The notes under the pieces are model-generated. The model was not told the DNA's origin, searched no databases, and was given only the letters and a program-made list of their open reading frames with translations. Shown here in pieces: positions 15,240 to 27,724 of a stretch of DNA of 64,000 nucleotides; positions within the stretch are counted from its first letter, which is position 1, and the number at the start of each line of letters is the position of its first letter. Source of the stretch: Ficedula albicollis. Taxonomy: Eukaryota > Chordata > Aves > Passeriformes > Muscicapidae. Made by a program: the position numbers and the translations under genes. The stretch is taken from NCBI RefSeq assembly GCF_000247815.1, contig NC_021677.1:61639033-61703032 (forward strand). The letters run 5' to 3'.

Positions 15240-15320
15240 AAACACTAAAAATACGCTTTAACAGATGGGGCACGGAAGTGGCAAAAGATGAAGTGATTTG
15301 TTTGACGTCAGGATCACGGG
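15240..15320 (-). mobile_element. possible ancient MIR-type SINE relic
   Basis: The plus strand carries 'tttaacagatggggcacgga' and then 'gatgaagtgatttgtttgac' with 'tcaggatcacggg'. This order resembles the reverse complement of the tRNA-derived MIR/CORE-SINE core (ttacagatggggaaactg ... agtgacttgcccaaggtcac). The match is short and by eye only, so it may be coincidence. Confidence 0.3.
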
Positions 15321-15524
15321 AACATTAAGCCAAAAAGAGGAACTAAATCCACCCCTCTTGGAAGGCTCAGCACATATCTTTAACCACAGAGCATCCTTTC
15401 CCTCTGGTTTTGCTGCCTTTTGGCCGAATCTTTGCTCTTCACTTGGGGATGGCACTTGCTGCAGGATTATTTGCTGAGGATCAGGCCCCTTATTGGAGTA
15501 GGTTTTGGCTGATTCATCCAGTTC

Positions 15525-16322
15525 ATCACCTGGCACATGGGCATAATGCATGATGCCTTCTTTTCCTATCAATCCCTCCTGCAGAGACCCAGAATCCTGA
15601 TGAATTTTTTCTCTATGTCAGTGTAGGCAATGCTGGCAGAGATCTTAGGCTTGGCCACTGATGCAGTAATAATATTAATGATATTAATGATAAAAACAAC
15701 AATGCCAAAATCAGACCTGAATCTCAGGGGCTTTCCTCGGATGCCTGGAACCTGCACTCAGGATTGGACAGGTCCTGCAATGGATCAGAGCATCCCTGGC
15801 CATGCTGCCTCTGCAGAGACAGGAGGAGAACAAGGAGTTTATCCATCATCTGCTAGCTAGGGAGGACATTTGGGCTTGGTTTCCACCTGGATGCTGGAGG
15901 AACACTGGCAGCACTCCTTTGCCCTTAATGGAAAGCATGTCCAACACATGGCCAAAATCTGGAGATTTCCCCTCCCTTTGCTTCCTGTGGCAGCACAAAT
16001 CACAGGATGGCCAAGGGAGCTGACCCTGCTCTTTGTCTGGACAAGGTCAGAGGTCAAATGCACGGCCTGGTGATGGGGACAAGCCCCTTGCTGTGACCCC
16101 AGGAAGAAGGGACACTCCTGGGAGGGGTGGGTTTGGGAGGCAGGGTGGCAGTGGGGCACTTTGCCGAGCCCTGCTGGGCCTGGCGTGCAGAGCAGGCTGG
16201 GATTAGGGCTGGAACTCGCAGCATTTGGGCCATTGTGCAATGCTGGGCAGCTGGAGGGTTTCACTTTTCAGAGGGGAAAAGAAAATGTGAAAAACTAGAA
16301 CCAGAAAACTCTTTTCTTCCCT

Positions 16323-16363
<41 letters not shown>

Positions 16364-16367
16364 CCCC
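15525..16367. repeat. 843-bp tandem duplication, copy 1
   Basis: The unit begins 'atcacctggcacatgggcat' and ends in a run of 39 T (16325-16363) plus 'cccc'. The next copy starts at 16368, exactly 843 bp later. I see no difference between the copies in the non-homopolymer part, and identical short frames recur at the same offsets in both. The unit is ordinary unique DNA with an 'aataatattaatgatattaa' patch and no recognised gene. It is either a very recent duplication or an assembly duplication. Confidence 0.95.
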
Positions 16368-17194
16368 ATCACCTGGCACATGGGCATAATGCATGATGCC
16401 TTCTTTTCCTATCAATCCCTCCTGCAGAGACCCAGAATCCTGATGAATTTTTTCTCTATGTCAGTGTAGGCAATGCTGGCAGAGATCTTAGGCTTGGCCA
16501 CTGATGCAGTAATAATATTAATGATATTAATGATAAAAACAACAATGCCAAAATCAGACCTGAATCTCAGGGGCTTTCCTCGGATGCCTGGAACCTGCAC
16601 TCAGGATTGGACAGGTCCTGCAATGGATCAGAGCATCCCTGGCCATGCTGCCTCTGCAGAGACAGGAGGAGAACAAGGAGTTTATCCATCATCTGCTAGC
16701 TAGGGAGGACATTTGGGCTTGGTTTCCACCTGGATGCTGGAGGAACACTGGCAGCACTCCTTTGCCCTTAATGGAAAGCATGTCCAACACATGGCCAAAA
16801 TCTGGAGATTTCCCCTCCCTTTGCTTCCTGTGGCAGCACAAATCACAGGATGGCCAAGGGAGCTGACCCTGCTCTTTGTCTGGACAAGGTCAGAGGTCAA
16901 ATGCACGGCCTGGTGATGGGGACAAGCCCCTTGCTGTGACCCCAGGAAGAAGGGACACTCCTGGGAGGGGTGGGTTTGGGAGGCAGGGTGGCAGTGGGGC
17001 ACTTTGCCGAGCCCTGCTGGGCCTGGCGTGCAGAGCAGGCTGGGATTAGGGCTGGAACTCGCAGCATTTGGGCCATTGTGCAATGCTGGGCAGCTGGAGG
17101 GTTTCACTTTTCAGAGGGGAAAAGAAAATGTGAAAAACTAGAACCAGAAAACTCTTTTCTTCCCTCCTTTTTGTTTTTTTTTTTTTTTTTTTTT
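16368..17194. repeat. 843-bp tandem duplication, copy 2
   Basis: Same sequence as 15525-16324, again ending 'cttttcttccctccttttt' and a T-run. Here the T-run is interrupted by one G and is shorter (17168-17194), so this copy is 827 bp. Beyond it the sequence changes to 'ggacctatccagagctttcc'. The different T-run lengths are the only difference I can see. Confidence 0.95.
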
Positions 17195-17998
17195 GGACCT
17201 ATCCAGAGCTTTCCACAATGCTAGTGATTTAAACCAGGCCTGGAATATGAATGCAACTCTAATATTTCTACCTTCCTGAGTTACATTGATGAGTCAAGGA
17301 GCTGGCTGAGGCTGAAATGCAGCAATGTATATGCACAGGCTATGGATGAAACCTCCTCTTGCATGGACACCTTGTTAGCCAGGGCTGGATCCAGGAGGTT
17401 AATTATGTTATGTCCTCCATGGGAAAGAGAATTTAAAATCTAGACATGCCTTCAGCTCTGGAACAGAGAACACAAAGCTAATTTCACCAACAGGCAGAGG
17501 GAGATGGAAGGAGGACACATCCTGAGCTCTGCATCCCGGCTGAGTGATTTCCTGGGACACTTGAGCCCACAGGTGTAAGGAAGCAGGGCCCTTTTGGGGA
17601 GGAATGAGGGGCTGAGAAGGGCAGCAGGTGCCTGGGGAGCAGGTGAAGCACTCCAGTGCCAGCATCCCTCACTGTCTGGACTTGGAGGCAGCAGCAGGGA
17701 GAGCTGCAGGTGACTCTTCACAAGGACAAGGGGACAGAGGTGGCCTCAGTGTCAAACCAAAGTGGGGAGCAGAGGAGTCCCAAAGCCAAAACTGCCTGGT
17801 GCTGGGAGCAGGAGCTGGGCTTTTCTCTCTGCAGCCCAGCCAGAAACCCTTAAAACGGCCTCCTCTCCCTTTTCATCCCTCATCCACATCCTCAGCCTTC
17901 TCACAGCCTCCCCCCGCTCCATCCCCCATGCCAAATAAATCTCCTTAGAGTTTAAATAAATGCCATAGTGTCCTAAAAGTCTTGCAGCCTTGAAGAGT
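17195..17998. other. unique sequence, no gene seen
   Basis: About 800 bp without a recognised repeat. Several overlapping frames occur at 17408-17948 on both strands, none with a domain. Confidence 0.5.
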
Positions 17999-18008
17999 GA
18001 AAAAAAAG

Positions 18009-18046
<38 letters not shown>

Positions 18047-18077
18047 AAGAAAGAAAAAAAAGAAAAGAAAAGAAAAG
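17999..18077. repeat. A-rich tract with AAAG and AAAAG units
   Basis: A run of more than 30 A passes into 'gaaagaaagaaaaaaaagaa' and 'aagaaaagaaaagg'. It could be a decayed poly-A tail turned microsatellite, but no retroposed body was recognised to its left. Confidence 0.9.
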
Positions 18078-20011
18078 GTATTAAACCTGAAAGAGAAATA
18101 GTAGATGTGCATCTTCTTCCCTTTGGTCTCTCTGAAGGCTATTAAGTGATGCAGGGTGACTGTGGACAGGTACATGCAAATAATAGGATCAAGGCAGCAG
18201 TACAAAGGTTTGTCTCCCAATCTTAATGCAGGTGTGGGAGACACAAACCAGGTGGCTAAAAGGCTCCTTTGTTTGAAGCTGTCAGGAGGAGAAGCTGATA
18301 ATCTCATGCCTCATCCCTAAACTCTCTTTCAGCCGTGTCAAGGCATCTCCTCACATCAGGAAGTCTGCAATGACATGGCTATGTGCTAAGCTCAGTTAAT
18401 GTGGTCCGAGGTTTAAACACTTCAGGTTAAAAGTGGATAATTGGTGGTAGTGGATTTTAAAAGCTCACACAGGTGCCTTTGAAAAGAGGTCAGGAGTCAA
18501 GTGCATCTCTCCTATGAGAAATGGTGAGCCTTTCCTAAGGAGATCAAAATTCTTCCACGGAGAGCCCCAGGGCCTTGTAGGAACTGTTATTAATTTAGTC
18601 CTGTATGTTCCAAATAATGGAAAAACGATACCACATGTGTACAACGCCGAGGAACCGGGGCACGTTCCCTCTGGATAGATAAACTTTCACCTGGCACTCC
18701 TGCATTGTTAATTAAGTAATCCCCTCTCAGCCCAAGCAGGAGCAGCACGGGAGCCGCCATCCGTGGGGGTTCTTGCCAAGGCAGGGTGGGGACAGAACCC
18801 CAGGGGGGTTGTGATATTTCCCACTCAGGTTTTCCAAGGAATTTGGGATATACTGGCTGCAAAGCCACCCCCGCAGGTCCCCAAGCAAAGCGCACCGCTC
18901 AAAGACAAGCGCTCTCCCCCGGCGCGGGGCGATTTTCTCAAATTGTGCTTAATGAAGGCAAAGCTGGAGGAAATTAACATCCAATTATTTTCTTAGGGTG
19001 GATTTCTTTGTGCCGGCCGCGGGACACGGACCTGCCCAAACACGCAGCGCATGAAAGCGGCTCCTGCCCGCGGCAGGATCGGGTTGCAAAGGCACCGAGC
19101 CCTGCACCTGCCCGGAGTCCAGCAGGGATGGGAGCGGGCAAAACCCAGCGGATCAGGGCCAGGAGAAGCTGGTTTTTACCCCCATCCTCACCACGTGTTC
19201 GAGTTTGCGGGCTGAGCACCCAAGATGGCAAGCGCCAATAAAGAAAACAGCATCGTTATCACCCAAATTCCCATTAAAAGTGCGGTTTGGTCTCTGTTTG
19301 GGAGGGGTGGGAGTTACCAGCTCCTAATTCCAATTTCACAGTGCCAGCAGCTCCTTTCACTTTGGGACCTTATTCTTTGCCATTTTTTTGGTGAGGGCAG
19401 CCCAAATACACCCAGAGGTGTCACGTGAGAGCAAGCTTATTCCAATTATGAGAGAACACAAGGAATTTGCTCCTTGAAAATATTCAGATGAATTTGTTGA
19501 TATATTCTGAATGGGTTTATAGAGCATTTTTAGTGATAAGGCACCCCCCCCAGCCCTGCCGGCTGAATTCTTTGTGAGCAGGTGTTCATTTTGCCAATTG
19601 TTCAAGTAAAATAGCTGTTTCTGTCCTCCTTAAGTCCTTTTTTTCTCTGTTTGTGACTGGGGACAATTTGGGAAAGATTGCCACTGGTGAAAACATGTTA
19701 TGTATTTATTGCTATTATTATTATTATTTGCAATAAATTTATTTGTGTGGCACTAGCAAGTAAGAGGGTCTGAACTGGCACAAAGAAAAAATATGGTCCC
19801 TGCTCCAAAATTATCCCAACTCTCCAAACATTGAATGGTGGCTCAGAGTTCATCCATTTCATTTCAGTTTTTTATGGCATAGAAACTGAACACTGTAGGG
19901 AAGAAAAAACACAAATGAAGCCTTGACCTTTGTAGCACAGTCCATGGGAATTATGGAAACACTTCTTCTGAATTTATATTTTTATCTGAGAAGCAATGAA
20001 ACCAACACTTT
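18078..20011. other. unique sequence with CpG-rich patch
   Basis: A CpG-rich patch spans about 18890-19160 ('cccccggcgcggggcgattt', 'gtgccggccgcgggacacgg', 'gcccgcggcaggatcgggtt'). Within it an AT-rich island at 18945-18995 ('gcttaatgaaggcaaagc', 'aattaacatccaattatttt') is intact and looks constrained. A (tta)n stretch lies at 19710-19728. No gene was recognised. Confidence 0.45.
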
Positions 20012-20307
20012 AATAGAATGGTTTGGGTTGGAAGAGACATTAAAGATCATCTTATTTCAGCTCCCTGCCGTGGGCAAGGGCACTTTCCACTATCCCAGGT
20101 TGCTTCAAGCTCCATCCAAACTGGCCTTGAATATTCCAGAGATGAGGCATCCACAGCTTCTCTGGGTACCCAGTGCCTCCCCACCCTCACAGACAAGAAT
20201 TCCTTCCCAATATCCCACCCATCCCTTCCCTCTGGCAGTGAGAATCCATTCCCTGTGTCCCATCACTGCAGGCTCTTGTCTAAAGTCCCTCTTCCAGCTC
20301 TCTTCTA
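20012..20307 (-). mobile_element. CR1 LINE, 3'-terminal fragment
   Basis: The plus strand begins 'atagaatggtttgggttgga' (reverse complement of the CR1 tail). It continues 'cactttccactatcccaggt', 'ccacagcttctctgggtacc', 'ccctcacagacaagaattcc' and 'cccatcactgcaggctcttg'. It is antisense CR1, 5'-truncated at about 20307. No coding part remains. Confidence 0.92.
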
Positions 20308-21609
20308 AAAAGTTTCACTTTCGGCAAAATTATCTTTCCTGAAAGGAACAAATATCTCATTCAAAAACATCTCCCTAGCTCTGCTTGTAAGGAAGTTAAG
20401 AACAGCACTTTCCCTTTTTTTATTAATATTGTTTGTTGGTGAAATGGCTTAATGGCTGCAGGGTCAGTTGACAGATAGGAGGTAACATTGTTCTTCTCCT
20501 CCAGCGAATGTAGTGTTTGGCATGACTTCAAAATAACCCTATTGTTTGTCATCTTCTCAAAATACATTATAAAACCCCTGTTAAAAGGGAAGATAACGTT
20601 TTCTAAGCATAAGTCAAGTGCCGGGTTGCCTTTTTTTAAAGCTGCTTGATGAGAATTAATGGTGTTGGATCTCCTGTTTTAAACACATTTGGCCAGGTTT
20701 TCTGGAGGCACCTAATTTATCTTGAGGCTCTTTCATCTATTATCTAACTGTGAGCTTGTTCGTAGCTCATCAGCCATCCTGGTTTTGACAGGGGGCCTTG
20801 TGATGAGCAGCCAACAGCGCAGAGCGTCGGGGCAGGGACTATCTCTGGCAGGAAGGTGATGGGAAAAGCCTAACCTTCTGCCACTCCTCCCAGCACTCAC
20901 CAAACCCAAAAATAATCTTGGACTGTCACACAAAGCCCCTCAGCGTGGTTCCTGCAGCCCGGTGTGGAAGCAGATCCTCGCCGGATCCATTTGATGGGGA
21001 AATGGTGCTGTCAACCCCTTGGGAGAGCTTGGGGTGGTGTTTGGGAAATCCTCCCTGTTGAGGGGATGGTTTGTGACAGAGAATTGCTTTGGCCAAGGCA
21101 GAGTGTCCATGAGGCCATCATGAAAGAGGGGAGAGCAGCAGAAATTTTAAAAAAAAATTTAAAAATCCCAAACCTTATCTAATAAGGGTGGGAAATAAAG
21201 AGCTTATGTAAAAGAATAACTTTTCCACAGTTCCCAAGCAGGAATTATCTGGTACATGATTCAGGAACTTCACAGATGTGTAGATTTTGGGCGTGAGCTC
21301 CCAAACCCATCCTGGAACCAGCCAGAGGAGATTTGCAAGCACGAGGACGTCTCCTTCCCTTTTTTTGTGCTTTCAGCATCGATGTACGCGAGCGCTCGGA
21401 GCGGCAGCCGCGGGGCTGCTGGAAAGTTTGTCACCATAACACTGCCTGTTTATGCTTTGTGGGGATGAAAGAACAGCTTTCTTCAATTAGGCTTTGTGCT
21501 TCAGCTGGCAGGCGGGTGCCGATTGTCTCAAACTCCACCTCTCGGCCTGGCCGGGCCCGCGGAGCCGGCGGCCGCGCCCGGCCCTGCTGCGGATCGGGTC
21601 CCTCAGGAT
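20308..21609. other. unique sequence with CpG-rich patch
   Basis: A CpG-rich patch occupies about 21380-21600 ('gatgtacgcgagcgctcgga', 'gcggcagccgcggggctgct', 'cgcggagccggcggccgcgc'). No promoter motif or first exon could be assigned. The rest is unique DNA without a recognised gene. Confidence 0.45.
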
Positions 21610-21741
21610 GGGCAAAGTGGGACACATCCCACTGGGAACAGCGGCCACGTGCTCTCAGGTGGGCTGGCTACTCCGGGGCAAAGTGGGGCACATCCCACTG
21701 GGAACAGCGGCCACGTGCTCTCAGGTGGGCTGGCTACTCCG
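21610..21741. repeat. 66-bp tandem duplication
   Basis: Two copies of a 66-bp unit starting 'gggcaaagtggg(a/g)cacat' lie at 21610-21675 and 21676-21741, with one visible difference. The unit length is a multiple of three, so frames pass through both copies, but no gene is supported. Confidence 0.95.
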
Positions 21742-21768
21742 GCCTGCTGGGGTTTTTAAACCCTGGGA

Positions 21769-22235
21769 TCACAGAATGGGTTGGGAGGGGCATGTGAAGG
21801 CCTTCTCCTCCACAATGAGCAGGGAGTTCTCCCACTAGGCCAAGCTCCTCAGAGCCCCATCCAGGCTGACATGGAATGCTTGGTTTCCAGCAATGAGGCA
21901 TCCACCACCTCTCTGTGCCAGGGTCTCACCACCCTCATTGCAAAAATTTTCATCCTTATACCTACCCGAATCTTTCTTCTTTCACTTTAAAGCCATTCCC
22001 CCTCATTCCATCCTTTCCCAATACTTTTCCTCTTCAGTCTCAGGTCCATGCACCTGCAAGGAGCTGGCACAGCACAGAGAATCAAAAATTTTCATCCTTA
22101 TACCTATCTGAATCTTTCTTCTTTCAGTTTAAAGCCATTCTCCCTCATTCCATCTTTTCCTGATGCTTTTCCTCTTCACACCCTGCTCCATGCACCTGCA
22201 AGGAGCTGGCAGAGCACAGAGAATCCTGCTGGCTC
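21769..22235 (-). mobile_element. CR1 LINE fragment with internal 142-bp tandem duplication
   Basis: Antisense CR1 starts 'atcacagaatgggttgggag'. It includes 'gaggcatccaccacctctct' and the antisense segment 'tatacctacccgaatctttc', then 'tttaaagccattccccctca'. That latter part is present twice: 21941-22082 and 22083-22225, offset 142 bp, each ending 'ggagctggca(c/g)agcacagag'. The copies differ at several bases, so this duplication is older than the 843-, 435- and 290-bp ones. The element is on the minus strand; its 5' boundary is uncertain. Confidence 0.85.
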
Positions 22236-23537
22236 CTAACAAAGAGTTCAACCTCATTTTAAAGCCCGTGGTGGTGCAGGGACAGCAGACTTTCCATTGA
22301 CTCGAGCAAGTTTTGGATAAGTTGCCTGGATACCTGGCTGTGGACCACAGCATGTGTGAGCAGCCCATGGATATATCTCTTTAATATGAAACAGGGCATG
22401 GGGAGGGAGCTGCCTCGGTACCACTGTGGATTTATAAGGCACTGACTGCTCTGTGTCAGGCAGATTTGCAGACTGGGGGAATTTGGAGGGGTTTATGGCT
22501 TGCCAGAAGCTGATAGCAAAGCCATGGCAAAAAGTCAAAGTGCACCACCCATGGCAGCCCTTCACAGGGAAAACTGACGTACAAAACAGGATCTAGACAG
22601 TGCTGTGATTTTGCCTCAGAACTCCTGAAGGATGAAATGCATTTCCTCAATTAAGACATGACAGAGAAATAAGTATATAGAGACTCTGAGATGAACAAAT
22701 GAAGATTTATAACAATTAAAATCAAACATACATCTTCACACTCAAGCAAGGGCTCTCTGCTGTTCGTCATCCCTGTTATTTGTCATCTGTCCTTTTGTGC
22801 TTCATCTTTTACCACAATCACCCTAAAAAGGGAGGGACCACAGAGAATGTCCACCTGCCCTACCCCCTGCCAGGGGCCAGCCCTGCAGAGACACAGTGTG
22901 ACCCTGGGCTGCCACACAGCTGAAATCCCTCTGCTGAAGCCAGAACTGGTCCTGGTGGCTTTTTGCGTGTGCCAAACAGAGATTCACCCATGGAGAAAGA
23001 TGAATATGGTTTGGTTTATTTTTTTTTTGCACATGTTCTATGCTGGCCCTCTTACCTCTGCCGAGGTTTTGGGGTGGGTGAGTGGTGAGCAGTGTTGGGG
23101 CATGAGAAGGCAGCAAAATCATGACCCAGGAGAGGAGCTCCACTTCTTCATGGAATTGGAGGTTAATTGTAAATCCTTTCCCTGAGAATAAACACAAGCA
23201 CCAATGCTGTGAGACCCTGCTCAGCCTCGGGAGAGAGAACTGCTCTTCACACTCTGAACTCAGACTCTGGTTATTTATTTATTTCCTTTCAGGCTCAAAG
23301 CATTTCTCAACAATAATGGAGGGAGAAACAATGGCCCATTGATGGGGGCACTGAGCTGTGCCTTGTCCTGGGTCCAAGTGGGCATTGCTACTGAGAACTG
23401 CACTGACCCGGGGCTTGGCAGACCCAGGTGCAGCATCCTTCTCTCCTGGGGATTTCCAGCCTAACCCTGAGCCAGGTAATTGGGCAGCTAAATCCCTTTA
23501 AAAGTCTGGGCCCTTTCCTCAGCTCCTTCGCTGTAAT
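22236..23537. other. unique sequence, no gene seen
   Basis: No repeat family or gene was recognised. Short frames on both strands show no domain. Confidence 0.5.
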
Positions 23538-23620
23538 TCCTCTTCTCACAGGTGGGTTGTGAGATTAAACACATGAAAGACTCGGAGGCACCAAATGCCG
23601 CGGTGATGAGACCCATCTGA
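23538..23620 (+). mobile_element. possible ancient MIR-type SINE relic
   Basis: The sequence 'cttctcacaggtgggttgtg' followed by 'agattaaacacatgaaagac' resembles the 3' half of MIR/CORE-SINEs (ctcacagggttgtgaggattaaa...catgaaagcgc). It was judged by eye only and is short. Confidence 0.35.
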
Positions 23621-25925
23621 CAGAGAGATCAGCTAACCCAGGGCAGCCGAGCTGCAAAATGCCTCAGATTTTTCTCCCCGACAGCAGGATGGCCTTGTGG
23701 ATAATTGATTTCCCCCTCAGAAGGCTTGAAGTATATTTTTAGGGAATGCAAACATTTTTATTTTCGCTGCCTATTTTTCTTTCCTCCTCAATAAATGGCT
23801 TTTCCTCCACACGGGCTGGCCAGCTGCTCTGGAAATTCAAGGGAAAAAAAAAAAATAAAAAAAAAAAAAAAACCAACAAAACCTCATTAACTTTCCCAAA
23901 GCCTTAATTGTCCCATTTATTTCAGGGCAGTAGGAAAGCCCATCTTTCAGTGGCTCCCTGGCCCTGCTAACAACTCGCCGTAATCCTTTCCATAATCCCC
24001 AGGAATGCCGATCGCTCCGGCGGAGTTTGATTCTCCTTGCTGATGAATTGCAGGGTATTTTATATCCTCTTGTCACAACCCCCTTCTCCTGCCTTTGCTC
24101 TTTCAGCAAGGAAAGTCACTTTTATGTTACCCATCTGGGCTTCCCCCACCATCACTGGCTTTTTTTTTTTTCCTCTTAGGTACACAAAAGCAAATGTTCT
24201 GGGAGCTTTTTAAAATACCTGAGCAACTGGTAGTAAATGAGTAATTTCCTGTTGTTCTAACCTCTTTTTTTTCAGCCAAGGAGTTATCTTAGCTTGGCAT
24301 GTCAAGATAGTTGCATGATCTTCAGTGTTTGTGTAGATAAATATTATCTCACTCATTCCTGAGCTGATCAAACTGATTTTATAAACAGCTTCTCATAGTG
24401 GAAAAAGGACTGTTTTTTTTTTTTCCTTTTTCCTTTCTTCTTCTTTTTTTTTTTTTTCCCCATTTATTCCAGGAGTTTGGTGGATGCTGGCATGCAGGAA
24501 AACTACTGTATGCGTGTTTGCATTGCAGAAAGTGCAAATCTGTCCATTTGAATCTTTTTTGAGTGAGCACACTGGGCAAACTAGGTGGTTTTGGAATGAC
24601 CTCATCCCAGCAGAAAACAGCCCCATGCACATAGCAGAGTCTGGAATGTGAGCAGGACCTCATTCATAAACTTCCTCACCATTTCTTTACACTCAAAGGC
24701 AGGAATAAAAAGCGGCCAAAACAAGCAGAAATGGTGTTCCAGAGTTAACCAAATGGGAAAATATATAGATGAACTTTTTAATTTTATTGTATTATTGAAT
24801 TGAGATATTTTTCACCATCTGCAGGAGGCTTGCTGTGGTGATACATTCATTTTTTTCTCTTGGATCTGACTGGAAACTTTATTAAGCTTTTTTCTTTTCT
24901 TTGTTCTTAACCTATTTTTTTTTTGTGATTACACCTCTGTTTTCTACCACCTGCCTTGTTTCAGTGAAAATACAGAGTTTGAAAAATATGTTAGAAGGGG
25001 TGCTATGAAAAGACTGGAGTTCAGAGGCCTAAACTCGGTTACAGAGGGGTTTTAATTAGAGCTGTTAAATAGCAAGGGGAGAAAAACAATGAATTTTGGT
25101 ACTTTTTACAAACAAAATCACCTTAGGTCTTCATCCTCCTAAGCAGGGAGGCAGTGAGCAGCAGGTATGGACACATGAGGTCATTCTGCTGTGCTGGAGT
25201 GAGGATAAAATCAATTCAGGCTGCAAAACCTGGCTGGGAGACTCCAGTTCTCTCCACCTGGCTCCCTGGTGGCACTGGCCAGAGGTCACCAAACAAGGCA
25301 CAGGCAAATCTGGGCTCCTCAGGCACTTCCCTGGTGAAATACAGTATTTTTTAGTATTTTTTAGGCACATTGGAGCTTCAGCCAGATGTGAGCTCCACCA
25401 TGCTAAGCAACATTTTCACTGCTTTTAAGTCCTTTTTGTCAGCTTGGCAGTAAAAATTGGGCTGGATGATTATTGCAGCCACTGGAAGAATTTTTTCTGT
25501 GGTCTAATATAAGTGCAACCAAGGAGCTCTGGCATGTGCCTCCAGCAACTTGGATTTCCAAGTGGTCTTACTTTTCAGTGCTGGACACTCCCAGGAGGAG
25601 CTGAGCTTCCAAGAGAAGATGACAGTGGGTGTATTCAGTCCAACACAGCTGTAGGTACAGTACAAACATGCAATTAGAGACAGTTCCTGCCCTGGAGAGC
25701 TTGGAGTCTAAATAGACAAACAGATCATCTCCAGATGGCAGGGGCTGAGGGTGAGCTGGTGGGAGAGCGAGGGAGTGAGTGCGTGGCACTTCTGCTGCTG
25801 GATGCACACAGATGGTCAAAAGGCAGGGGAGAGAGAAGAGCCCCAGGCCCTGCACAGGGAGCTCAAATTTCCTGCCAAAAACCCTGCAGGGGTGGGGCTG
25901 ATGTGGGGTGATGGCTGTAGGGCTG
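23621..25925. other. unique sequence with A- and T-rich tracts
   Basis: An A-rich tract lies at 23841-23871 and T/C-rich tracts at about 24159-24175 and 24410-24460. An AT-rich portion at 24740-25000 is otherwise featureless. No gene or CR1 was recognised. Confidence 0.5.
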
Positions 25926-25944
25926 GGTAGTGCAAGGGAAAGAC

Positions 25945-27284
<1,340 letters not shown>

Positions 27285-27647
27285 ATTTATAACAGCTCCC
27301 TATGAAATGCAGGGGGGCTGCCAATGCATGTCGATGCCTGGTGGTGAAGAGTGGATGTGATTTAGCTTTATTAGACACTTGGGAATTTGCTGTGGAAAGG
27401 AGGATTGATGGAGAGGGCACAGATTTTGGCCAATCTGTAAATGAAAAGCACAATGGTGAAGAGCTTTTCCACCTCTCACCATTGCCAGCCTGCAGAGGGG
27501 GACTCCTGTCCCAAGAGCAGGTTGCAGATGGGGTGCTGGAGGATCACAGGAGCAGAAACTCTCCAAAGGGAATTCAGGCAGCCATGTCTGGCTCAGAAAG
27601 TCCCTGATCTGCAAATATTTGGGAGCTGAATAGGTTCAGCCTGGTCT
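27285..27647. other. unique sequence, no gene seen
   Basis: About 360 bp with no recognised repeat or gene. Confidence 0.5.
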
Positions 27648-27724
27648 AGAGAGAGCAGTCCCTGCCCATGGCAGGGAGGGATGATCTTTAAGTTCCCTTC
27701 CAGTCCTTAATATTCCATGATTCT
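27648..27724 (+). mobile_element. CR1 LINE, short 3'-tail fragment
   Basis: The segment 'gcagtccctgcccatggcag' followed by 'gatgatctttaagttccctt' and 'ccatgattctt' is the sense CR1 3' end. It is 5'-truncated. Confidence 0.85.

Noticed and set aside
15569..17107. Paired identical small proteins at 15.6-17.1 kb as a duplicated gene family
   Set aside because: They are copies only because the 843-bp DNA segment is duplicated; no start, splice or domain evidence.
21494..21838. A 22-residue repeat protein across 21.6-21.75 kb
   Set aside because: The 66-bp duplication happens to be a multiple of three; the frame continues into CR1 antisense sequence.
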